In this document: piece after piece, positions 57,403 to 64,000 of the stretch | Layout of the letters: each line of letters opens with the position of its first letter | Position numbering within the stretch: position 1 is the stretch's first letter | The notes under the pieces: generated by a model | Told to the model about the DNA's origin: nothing | The model's database searches: none | The model's input: only the letters and a program-made list of their open reading frames with translations | DNA from: Thermosynechococcus sp. CL-1 | GTDB taxonomy: Bacteria; Cyanobacteriota; Cyanobacteriia; Thermosynechococcales; Thermosynechococcaceae | Direction: 5' to 3' | Assembly: GCF_008386235.1 (NCBI RefSeq) | Contig: NZ_CP040671.1 | Location: 434,001 to 498,000 of the forward strand | DNA length: 64,000 nt | Position numbers and translations under genes: made by a program

Positions 57403-57598
57403 GTTGTGTTCCCCCAACTACTTATGTCGGCATCTTGTGAATTGATTTCCCGCTGTCCACTTCCACCCATGGGCAAATTTTGTGGGGGATCAACAGGGGA
57501 TATAACTGCTCGTTAAGGATTGATTTACTGTACGTTATTATTCTATGAACTTCGCAACTTGGGGATCATGCGTAATTCCACGTAAAAGCGCTTTTAGA

Positions 57599-57614
57599 TG
57601 TGATTTAGATCACG
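57599..57614 (-). promoter_or_regulatory. CRP-type (SyCRP1-like) binding site candidate
   Basis: TGTGA-TTTAGA-TCACG matches the CRP consensus TGTGA-N6-TCACA at 9 of 10 fixed positions. It lies in the 294-base spacer between the helical-protein gene (starts at 57402, minus strand) and the 3' end of the cysteine desulfurase gene, so the former is the likely target. Nothing else in the spacer was recognised. Confidence 0.45.
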
Positions 57615-57696
57615 GAAACCATGACATTATCGGCATTTGGGAATATTGTAAATTTATGTCAAGAAATCATAAATATTAAGAAATATAAATCTATCT

Positions 57697-58842
57697 CTAG
57701 TGGCGTAGTTGTTGAACACTGTGGCAAATCTGCTCAAGGGCAACATCAATCTCTGCCTCTGTAGTAGTGCGCAACAGACCAAAGCGCAAAGAGGCGCGGG
57801 CGAGGGCTGGCGATCGCCCCAAGGCAAGAAGAACGTGAGACGGTGTTGGTTTGTCGCTACTACAGGCTGCCCCCGTTGAGAGGGCGACATGGGGATAGAT
57901 GGCGCGCAGCAGAGCATTGCCCTCAACCCCACCAATACTGACATTGAGACAGTTGGGTAAACTCTGTTGCCAATCACCATTGAGATAAATGTCTCCAAGG
58001 GAGGCTAAGCCCTGCCACAGCCGTTCTTTCAGGTGCCGCAGATGGGGAATATCCGTGGCTTGACGTTCCTGAGCGAGTCGTACTGCTACCCCAAAGCCGA
58101 CAATGAGGGGAGTGGCCAAGGTTCCGGATCGCCAGCCCTGTTCTTGATGACCGCCGTGGAGTTGAGGTGCCAGTTGGACGCGGGGGCGATCGCGCCGCAC
58201 ATAGAGGGCACCAATGCCCTTTGGTCCGTAGAGTTTATGGGCAGTCAGGGACATGAGATCCACCTGAAGCGCCTGAACATCCAAGGGAATTTTGCCCAAG
58301 GCTTGAGCGGCATCGGTGTGGAAGAGTACCCCGCGATCGCGACAGCGGCGACCAATCTCGGCCAAGGGTTGGAGCACCCCAATTTCATTATTGGCGGCCA
58401 TCACGGATACCAAGATGGTCTCATGGGTAAAGGCTTGCTCTAACTCCGCCAGATCAATGAACCCTTTCTCATTCACCCCTAGATAGGTCACCCGAAAGCC
58501 AAGGGACTCCAAATAGCGACAGGGAGCAAGCACCGCATTGTGCTCCGTCTGCACGGTAATGATATGGCGACCGCGACTGTAGTAGGCTTCAGCCACCCCC
58601 TTGATTGCCAAGTTGTCTGCTTCAGTGGCACCACTGGTGAAAATGATTTCTTCGGGATGGGCATGGATGGCTGCGGCAATCGTTTCACGGGCAAGATCAA
58701 TGGCGGCGGCGGCCTCCCAACCGTAGGCATGGGCACGATTACTGGCATTGCCAGGGCGATCGCTAAAATAAGGCAACATTGCGGCTAGTACTTGTGGATC
58801 AACGGGTGTGGTCGCCAGTCCATCTAAATAAATTGGCTTCAT
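57697..58842 (-). CDS. Cysteine desulfurase (IscS/NifS family)
   Basis: 381 residues from the ATG at 58842, where the family start MKPIYLDGLATTPVDP lies; 35 upstream residues would be unconserved. PLP lysine K203 (SLTAHKLYGPKG), PLP-stacking His H101 (TEHNAV), the catalytic Cys in STGAACSSDKPTPSHVL and the GWRSGTL region are all present. It makes persulfide sulfur for Fe-S clusters and thiolation. Class I features (longer catalytic loop). The tRNA gene upstream reads on the other strand. Confidence 0.92.
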   Translation of the reverse strand: MKPIYLDGLATTPVDPQVLAAMLPYFSDRPGNASNRAHAYGWEAAAAIDLARETIAAAIHAHPEEIIFTSGATEADNLAIKGVAEAYYSRGRHIITVQTEHNAVLAPCRYLESLGFRVTYLGVNEKGFIDLAELEQAFTHETILVSVMAANNEIGVLQPLAEIGRRCRDRGVLFHTDAAQALGKIPLDVQALQVDLMSLTAHKLYGPKGIGALYVRRDRPRVQLAPQLHGGHQEQGWRSGTLATPLIVGFGVAVRLAQERQATDIPHLRHLKERLWQGLASLGDIYLNGDWQQSLPNCLNVSIGGVEGNALLRAIYPHVALSTGAACSSDKPTPSHVLLALGRSPALARASLRFGLLRTTTEAEIDVALEQICHSVQQLRH

Positions 58843-59033
58843 GGCAAAACCTCCAAGTAACCCCTGCATAGGGAGAGCGCTAACCGCAACACCTTTGAAA
58901 ACCTCTGAATGATGGCGGACATTATAGGGGACAAACAAGGGAATCAAATCCTATCCCAGTCTAGGTTTCCCACTCTTGGGTGTGTTCGAACCTTGTGAAA
59001 AGGGCTGTATATTGAAAAATAATAATCACCTGC

Positions 59034-59106
59034 CCAGGGTTGGCCGAGCGGATGAGGCAGCGAACTCATAATTCGCCATAGGCTGGTTCAACTCCAGCAC
59101 CCTGGA
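59034..59106 (+). tRNA. tRNA with CAU anticodon (elongator Met or Ile2)
   Basis: 73 bases. Acceptor stem CCAGGGT / ACCCTGG, D stem GCC/GGC, anticodon stem GCGAA/TTCGC with loop CTCATAA (anticodon CAT), variable loop CATAG, and T arm GCTGG-TTCAACT-CCAGC; discriminator A. The gene does not encode CCA. CAU can mean elongator methionine or lysidine-modified isoleucine tRNA; the D arm resembles plastid trnI-CAU, so Ile2 is possible. Not an initiator: the first pair C-G is matched. Confidence 0.9.
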
Positions 59107-59183
59107 TTTTTCAATCCCCTGAACCCTGACGGGGGGATTGCCTTCCGTTACACTGAAAGAAGTTTCGTGTCGCAAATTTTGCC

Positions 59184-59555
59184 ATGAGTAGCACCTATAA
59201 ACCGCAACAGGCCTCCGACAAAAATCTTGAAGCCATGCGCAAGTTTGCGGAAACCTATGCCAAGCGCACAGGAACCTACTTTTGCTCAGATTTAGGGACA
59301 ACGGCGGTTGTTCTGGAAGGATTGGCCAAGCATAAGGACGACTATGGCTCTCCCCTGTGTCCCTGCCGCCACTATGAAGACAAAGAAGCAGAGGTAGAAG
59401 CGGCCTACTGGAATTGCCCCTGTGTGCCCATGCGCGAACGGCGGGAGTGTCACTGCCTTCTCTTTTTAACTCCGGATCATCCCTTTGCGGGTACAACTCA
59501 GGAGATTTCCTTTGAACAAATTCGCGAGGAAACCAATCGCTTTACGGTTTCTTAG
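59184..59555 (+). CDS. ftrC: Ferredoxin-thioredoxin reductase catalytic subunit
   Basis: 123 residues. Cysteines C59/C61 (CPC), C78/C80 (CPC) and C89/C91 (CHC) carry the [4Fe-4S] cluster and the redox-active disulfide; C34 is also typical. It reduces thioredoxins with photosynthetic ferredoxin, linking light to enzyme activity. The variable chain gene is not in the window. Its stop overlaps the convergent spore-coat-U remnant by 4 bp. Confidence 0.96.
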   Translation: MSSTYKPQQASDKNLEAMRKFAETYAKRTGTYFCSDLGTTAVVLEGLAKHKDDYGSPLCPCRHYEDKEAEVEAAYWNCPCVPMRERRECHCLLFLTPDHPFAGTTQEISFEQIREETNRFTVS

Positions 59556-60002
59556 TATTCCAGTGTCACTACAATCGTATCGCTGTAGATGCCCGCAGGC
59601 ACAAACTGCCGCGTGGGGATGCGACCAAAAATTTCAAGGGTTGTAGGGGCATTATTCACAGGCACTAAGGTACGCAAACTGCTCCCACCGGTACCATCCC
59701 CCCAGATTTGGGTGCGAGCGGCATTAACGTAAAGGTTGTAGTCGCCCCCCGCCAGAGGTCATTTGTCGAGGGGTAAAAGAACCGGCATTGCCAGTGCTGA
59801 GGCGAATCGTAATTGCCCTTTGGACATTCGTACAGACGAAGATAAATTGACCAGTGGCATCGTTAGCAGAGGCACTAGAAGTACTGTAGGCGCCAAAGTT
59901 TAGGCCAGTCACGCTGTTAATGGTGCAGTTTGCAAAAGTAACTATCGGTAGAGCTAGGCCGCTGGCGATCGCGAGCAGGATACTGAAATGTGGTCGCACC
60001 AC
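59552..60002 (-). pseudogene. Spore-coat-U (SCPU) domain secreted protein, frameshifted
   Basis: The minus frame from 60002 has a signal peptide (LLAIASGLALPIVTFA) and a beta-rich SCPU start (NCTINSVTGLNFGAYSTSSASANDATGQ...FVCTN), then shifts at a run of six G (plus-strand CCCCCC near 59745-59750) and ends at 59724. With five G the frame continues as SGGGDYNLYVNAARTQIWGDG and ends VPAGIYSDTIVVTLEY at 59552-59554, the usual SCPU end. SCPU proteins are pilin-like secreted subunits of chaperone-usher type; no usher or chaperone gene is nearby. It could be a sequencing error, a phase-variable switch or decay. Confidence 0.75.
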
Positions 60003-60055
60003 TCACAAGTATTTAAGAACAACCTACGCCAATCATAGTTCATCCGTGATTTCCC

Positions 60056-60086
60056 TTGGCAGACATCCCCCTAGGGGGGATATAGT
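60056..60086 (+). promoter_or_regulatory. CsoR/InrS-type operator within promoter of MFS gene
   Basis: A G/C-tract quasi-palindrome TCCCCCTAGGGGGGA (60066-60080) sits between a possible -35 TTGGCA (60056-60061) and -10 TATAGT (60081-60086), a 19-bp spacer. CsoR/RcnR/InrS repressors recognise such tracts. The gene 28 bp downstream codes for an exporter with a His-rich tail. Confidence 0.5.
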
Positions 60087-60113
60087 AAACGTGTGGGTTC
60101 TGAGGTGGCCACC

Positions 60114-61448
60114 ATGACCTTTCAACTTCCTCCCCTGTTGCAGTGCCTACGGAATCGAGCCTTTGCCGGTCTCTATACGGCGCAAACGATCAATCTGATT
60201 GGGGATGCGTTCACATGGCTCGGCTTAGCACTCCTTGCTTTTGAGTTAGCAGGAGAGAAGTCTGGACTGTGGCTCTCCACTGCCTTAACGCTGCGGGTCA
60301 CCATTTTTGTGCTATTGGCTCCTATTGCTGGTGTCTTAGCAGATCGATTGGATCGCAAGGGATTGATGGTGACTACCCATCTTGTGCGGATGGTTTTGGT
60401 GTCGTTCTTGCCGTTTGTTACTGAGGGCTGGCAACTGTATCTCGTAGTGGCTTTGCTGAGTGGCTTTCACGCCCTTTTTACCCCAACCTACACGGCCACA
60501 TTACCCTTGATTACGACTGCTGAGGAGTGCCCACCGGCGATCGCCCTCTCGAATGCCACGTACCAACTCCTGAGTGTTTTAGGCCCAGCCCTCGCAGGTA
60601 GTGTTGCGGCGTTATGCAGTACCCGTTCAGTGTTCTTTTTGGATGCTTTGACCTTTTTGGTTGCAGCGGTGTTGATTGCTTGGCTGCCCACTGCTTTGAT
60701 CGTACCTAGAGCAGGATCAGTCCCCCCCCGTAGCGGATTTCTTGAGGAGCTAAGTGTTGGTAGTCAGTGCCTTTGGTGGGATGCAGCAATTCGCTATGGA
60801 TTACTACTGCAATTGGTGGCGGCGATCGCTGGCGCAGAAATTTTGGTGAATACCGTCGGCTATGTTCAGGGCACGCTACAGGCAGGAAGTCAGGCCTACG
60901 GCTCAATCATGGCGGCATTTGGTGTGGGTGCTACTTTGGCTGCGGTGATTTGGGGTTCTTCCTGTCGCAGGATGAGTGCCGTGAGGGTGATGGGTCTAGG
61001 GGGGATACTGACGGTGCTGCCGTTGCTGGCTGCCTATGGTGCCAATGTCCCTACCCTCGCTCTGTTGTGGGCGATCGCGGGTATCGGTAAAACCCTCGTC
61101 AATGTGCCTATGCAGACGGTAATTGCTGAGAGAGTGGCCGTGGAATTGCAGGGTCGGGTTTATGGCGCTCAGTTTGCTTGGAGTCATCTTTGGTGGGTCT
61201 TGGCCTATCCCCTAACGGGATGGTTCGGCAGTCAGTTTCCAGCCCAACATTTTTTCTATACTGGCCTCAGTAGCATGGTGCTTTTCATCGCTTTTGTGGT
61301 GTTGACCCAACCGTGGCACTTGCGGCATCTCCCCGCTGGTTTTTGGCACACTCATCCCCATGAGCACGACAGCGAGCATGATCATTGCCATCGGCTACAG
61401 GCTCATCAGCACCTACACTTTCATCTCCAGCCAAGCCACGGCAATTAA
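60114..61448 (+). CDS. MFS exporter with His-rich tail (NreB/NrsD-like)
   Basis: 444 residues from the ATG at 60114, with two earlier in-frame GTG codons (60093, 60105). About twelve transmembrane helices with the MFS loop ADRLDRKGLM between TM2 and TM3. The C-terminus has at least 12 His among its last 35 residues (HTHPHEHDSEHDHCH, HQHLHFH), as in nickel exporters NreB and NrsD. A nickel or cobalt exporter is the leading idea; the C/G-tract operator supports it. It overlaps the convergent aguB by 4 bp. Confidence 0.8.
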   Translation: MTFQLPPLLQCLRNRAFAGLYTAQTINLIGDAFTWLGLALLAFELAGEKSGLWLSTALTLRVTIFVLLAPIAGVLADRLDRKGLMVTTHLVRMVLVSFLPFVTEGWQLYLVVALLSGFHALFTPTYTATLPLITTAEECPPAIALSNATYQLLSVLGPALAGSVAALCSTRSVFFLDALTFLVAAVLIAWLPTALIVPRAGSVPPRSGFLEELSVGSQCLWWDAAIRYGLLLQLVAAIAGAEILVNTVGYVQGTLQAGSQAYGSIMAAFGVGATLAAVIWGSSCRRMSAVRVMGLGGILTVLPLLAAYGANVPTLALLWAIAGIGKTLVNVPMQTVIAERVAVELQGRVYGAQFAWSHLWWVLAYPLTGWFGSQFPAQHFFYTGLSSMVLFIAFVVLTQPWHLRHLPAGFWHTHPHEHDSEHDHCHRLQAHQHLHFHLQPSHGN

Positions 61449-62302
61449 ATAACACCATCCGCAGTCAACAGGGCTTTGTAGAGGCCGGGTCGGCGATCGC
61501 GAAAGAAGCCATAGGCCGCCCGTAGGTGCTCAATTTCCTCTAAATCAAATTTATGGACAAGCACTGCTTCTTGGGTGCGATCGGCCTCAGCCACCAGATC
61601 TCCCCTTGGATTAGCAATAAATGAACTGCCATAAAATACTTGCCCCCCCTCATCACCCACACGGTTCGCTGCCACCACTGGAATCACATTTGCCACTGCA
61701 TGACCAACCATCACCCGCTGCCACGGGTCTTTGGTGTCCAGTGTGGGATCGTGGGGTTCACTACCAATGGCAGTGGGATACACGAGCACTTCTGCTCCCA
61801 TCAGGGTCATCACCCGTGCAGCCTCTGGAAACCACTGATCCCAGCAGATGCCGACACCGATTTTGCCGTAGCGGGTACGCCAGACTCGAAAGCCCGTATT
61901 TCCGGGGCGGAAGTAAAACTTTTCCTCATAGCCGGGGCCATCGGGAATATGACTTTTGCGATAGACACCGAGGTTGACGCCCCCCGCATCAATCATGGCC
62001 ACACTGTTGTAATAGACGGTGCCCGCCTTTTCAAAAAAGGACACTGGAATCACCACCTCCAGTTCCCGCGCCAAAGCCTCAAAGTGGGCAATTGTTGGGT
62101 GGTTTTTCACGGGGTGTGCCCGCCGAAAGTGACTCTCCCGCTCTTCCTTACAAAAATAGTGACCTTCAAATAGCTCTGGCAGGACAATGACCTGTGCCCC
62201 CTGCTGATGCGCCTGCCGCACTAGATCACTGAGGTGCAGAATATTGGTCTCAACATCATCGGTCAGTTGAGCTTGAATGGCAGCAACGGTCAGTGTTCTC
62301 AT
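61445..62302 (-). CDS. aguB: N-carbamoylputrescine amidase
   Basis: 285 residues from the ATG at 62302. Nitrilase-fold Glu-Lys-Cys triad: Glu in VLPELFEGHYF, Lys in YRKSHIPDGPGY and Cys in VGICWDQWFPEAAR. The length and the DGPGYEEKFYF motif fit plant/bacterial N-carbamoylputrescine amidase. It hydrolyses N-carbamoylputrescine to putrescine. The ATG overlaps the aguA stop (ATGA), and the two steps are consecutive. Confidence 0.92.
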   Translation of the reverse strand: MRTLTVAAIQAQLTDDVETNILHLSDLVRQAHQQGAQVIVLPELFEGHYFCKEERESHFRRAHPVKNHPTIAHFEALARELEVVIPVSFFEKAGTVYYNSVAMIDAGGVNLGVYRKSHIPDGPGYEEKFYFRPGNTGFRVWRTRYGKIGVGICWDQWFPEAARVMTLMGAEVLVYPTAIGSEPHDPTLDTKDPWQRVMVGHAVANVIPVVAANRVGDEGGQVFYGSSFIANPRGDLVAEADRTQEAVLVHKFDLEEIEHLRAAYGFFRDRRPGLYKALLTADGVI

Positions 62303-63324
62303 AGTTCCTGCTGAGTAATGCAATGGAAGGCGCCTCCCCCTTCTAAAATCGTCCGTGCGGGAAGGCCAACGGTTTTGCGACTGGGAAAGAGCTTAGCGAT
62401 CGCCTCAACCGCTTTGGCATCGGCTTCGACACCATAGGTGGGGACGACAACAGTGGTATTGGCGATATAAAAATTGACATAGCTAGCGGGTAAAATCTCC
62501 CCCTTTCGACTCGTCACCCGCCCCGGCGAAGGCACTGGGATTACCTCTAGGGAGCGCCCCTTGGCATCCGTTAGCGTTTGCAACTGCTCATAAATCGTCA
62601 GCAGGACATCGTAGTTCGGATCCTCAGGGCTGTCGGGCAGCATACAAACCACGGTTGCCGGAGCCACAAAACGCACCAGCGTATCGATGTGACCATCGGT
62701 GTGATCGTTGGCCAGTCCCGATTCAATCCAGAGGATTTTGCTCACGCCAAGGGCGGGCTTGAGGCGGGCTTCCACTTCTTCGCTGTCTAAATAGGGATTG
62801 CGGTTGGGGTTGAGGAGACACTGGCGGGTGGTAAGGCAGGTTCCTTCGCCATCCACTTCGATCGCCCCCCCCTCCAAGAATAACGGCACCGCCTCATAGG
62901 GAAGGCCGATGGCTAGAGCAAGGCGCACAGCCAAGTCACTATCGCCGGGAAGTTGATACTTCTTGCCCCAACCATTAAAGGGTAAACAGAGGAGTCGGCG
63001 CTCCCCTGCCTCATTGATTAAGCCCACAGGAGCGGTATCCCGCAGCCAAATGTCACCAAAGGGGAGCTGATAAAACTGTGGATTCAGATCCCCGAGATAA
63101 GAACGAGCAGTGGCTTCTCCCACCTCGTCCAGCACCAGAATCTTCAGTTGCTCCCCGCGGCACTGACCTGTTACGGGATCGGGGTCAGCGATCGCCCGAC
63201 ACAGGGCTGCAAACTCTGAGCGTACTTGAGGTAAGAGATCGCCCCACAAATCCTCGTGACTGGGGAAAGCTAACCAACAGGCGCGATGCGGCAGCCACTC
63301 AGCGGGCTGAAAAAAGGGGGACAT
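62299..63324 (-). CDS. aguA: Agmatine deiminase
   Basis: 341 residues. Guanidine-modifying fold: start FQPAEWLPHRACWLAFPS, FGDIWLRDTAPVG, FLEGGAIEVDG, the ANDHTDGHIDTLVRFV His-Asp site and the catalytic Cys C335 in LEGGGAFHCITQQ. It converts agmatine to N-carbamoylputrescine and ammonia, feeding AguB. A polyamine route from arginine; arginine decarboxylase is not in the window. Confidence 0.95.
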   Translation of the reverse strand: MSPFFQPAEWLPHRACWLAFPSHEDLWGDLLPQVRSEFAALCRAIADPDPVTGQCRGEQLKILVLDEVGEATARSYLGDLNPQFYQLPFGDIWLRDTAPVGLINEAGERRLLCLPFNGWGKKYQLPGDSDLAVRLALAIGLPYEAVPLFLEGGAIEVDGEGTCLTTRQCLLNPNRNPYLDSEEVEARLKPALGVSKILWIESGLANDHTDGHIDTLVRFVAPATVVCMLPDSPEDPNYDVLLTIYEQLQTLTDAKGRSLEVIPVPSPGRVTSRKGEILPASYVNFYIANTTVVVPTYGVEADAKAVEAIAKLFPSRKTVGLPARTILEGGGAFHCITQQEL

Positions 63325-63333
63325 GAAGAGCGA

Positions 63334-63609
63334 TTAGCCCTTTTTGTTGGTTTTGGGTGCAGGTTTAGCGGCGGCTTTTTTCCCTTTAGCAGTTTGCTGG
63401 GGCTTGGCACCGCTGTATTTGCGGCGGAAGCGTTCCACCCGCCCTTCAGCGTCAACGATTTTCTGAGTACCCGTGAAGAAGGGATGGTTGCCTGACCAGA
63501 TATCCACGTGTAGTTCGGGTTTCGTGGAACCCACGGTCATCACCACTTCACCGTCACAATAAACTTTGGCTTCGGGATACCACTGGGGATGAATGTTCGG
63601 TTTTGGCAT
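63334..63609 (-). CDS. rpmE: 50S ribosomal protein L31
   Basis: 91 residues. L31 landmarks IHPQWYPEAKVYCDGEVVMTVGSTKPEL and WSGNHPFFTGTQKIVDAEGRVERFRRKY. Only one Cys is present, so it is a zinc-free (C-minus) form. It has a long Lys/Ala-rich tail beyond the core. It lies 39 bp downstream of rpsI, the usual cyanobacterial order. Confidence 0.95.
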   Translation of the reverse strand: MPKPNIHPQWYPEAKVYCDGEVVMTVGSTKPELHVDIWSGNHPFFTGTQKIVDAEGRVERFRRKYSGAKPQQTAKGKKAAAKPAPKTNKKG

Positions 63610-63648
63610 AGGAGTCTCACCACAAACGAGAAGTAAAAAACAAACATC

Positions 63649-64000
63649 TTAGCGTTTTGAGTATTGGGGGGCTTTGCGGGCTTTGCGCAGACCGTATTTA
63701 CGCCGCTCCTTGGCACGGGGATCGCGGGTGAGATAGCCTTCCGTTTTCAGAGGCTTGCGGTTTTCGATGTCCAGTTGACACAGGGCGCGGGCAATCCCTA
63801 AACGAATGGCATCTGCTTGCCCCGTCAAACCACCCCCCGTGGCATTGACATAAATATCATAGCTACTTTCAAGGCCAAGGGTTTCAAGGGGGGCTTTCAC
63901 CAAGTTGAGATAGGTGGGGTTGTTTTGCAGGTAGTCAGCCCCATTGCGGCCATTGATCAACAGTTGACCGCTACCAGGGATCAGGCGCACCCGTGCCACC
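63649..64000 (-). CDS. rpsI: 30S ribosomal protein S9, N-terminus outside the window
   Basis: The 117 C-terminal residues are present; the frame is open at the right edge, and S9 normally has about 15-20 more residues (its start GRRK.. region lies beyond 64000). Landmarks: [35 protein letters not shown], the C-terminal [25 protein letters not shown] that reaches into the decoding site. Any GTG start at 63999 is an artefact of the edge. Confidence 0.93.
   Translation of the reverse strand, partial: VARVRLIPGSGQLLINGRNGADYLQNNPTYLNLVKAPLETLGLESSYDIYVNATGGGLTGQADAIRLGIARALCQLDIENRKPLKTEGYLTRDPRAKERRKYGLRKARKAPQYSKR

Noticed and set aside
59109-59155. Hairpin AATCCCC...GGGGATT between the tRNA and ftrC as a riboswitch
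   Set aside because: It is a single short stem without a T run or conserved aptamer core; at most a weak terminator of the tRNA transcript.

Overview
The window looks like the chromosome of a unicellular cyanobacterium, probably of the Thermosynechococcus type. The evidence is frequent GCGATCGC (HIP1) octamers, a ferredoxin-NADP reductase with a phycobilisome-linker (CpcD-like) N-terminus, a PAM68-type photosystem II assembly protein, a RbcR-type LysR regulator, the ferredoxin-thioredoxin reductase catalytic subunit, SepF, and two phylloquinone-pathway genes (menF, menE). The genus is inferred from protein flavour only.

Layout. 1-17 kb is core: feoA, a CHASE2 Ser/Thr kinase, rbcR, rpsO, PAM68, a MetOD1 protein coupled to a diguanylate cyclase, petH, menF, msrB, a hybrid-input histidine kinase, sepF-proC, a probably frameshifted small membrane protein, dapA and rnj. 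17.3-22.0 kb is one giant gene of about 41 nearly identical 26-residue LRV/HEAT-like repeats, in which a short window varies strongly while the framework does not; its last repeat is cut off by a 19-bp duplication. 22-33 kb is core again: menE, rsfS, a membrane GTPase, a P2A-type Ca-ATPase-like pump, an OmpR-type two-component system with a secreted protein behind a tandem 11-bp box, thrC and a phosphatase.

33.3-42.8 kb is a complete type I CRISPR-Cas locus of the MYXAN (Cmx/Dev, I-B-like) kind, all on the minus strand: a cas4-cas1 fusion, cas2, leader, array (14 identical 36-bp repeats plus a degenerate terminal one), cas6, cas3, cas8, cas7, cas5. Repeat folding, the position of the degenerate repeat and cas gene order all suggest the array is read leftward. 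Several spacers are odd: one is a tandem duplication, one carries a half-repeat, two neighbours share 16 nt in opposite orientation, and three hold inverted repeats.

42.8-51.6 kb holds a Uma2 protein, an RDD membrane protein, an adenosine deaminase-like enzyme, leuD, a glycosyltransferase, a SPOR-like protein, a beta-helix protein and two small membrane proteins. 51.9-56.3 kb is pilB-pilT-pilC, with pilC broken by a frameshift. The rest holds a J-domain protein, a cysteine desulfurase, a CAU tRNA, ftrC, a frameshifted spore-coat-U protein, a His-tailed MFS exporter behind a G/C-tract palindrome typical of CsoR/InrS operators, the agmatine pathway pair aguA-aguB, rpmE and the start-truncated rpsI.

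Four reading-frame breaks occur (LRV 3' end, the proC-dapA ORF, pilC, spore coat U). Two are at G runs and could be sequencing errors; the LRV duplication and possibly pilC are larger and more likely real.
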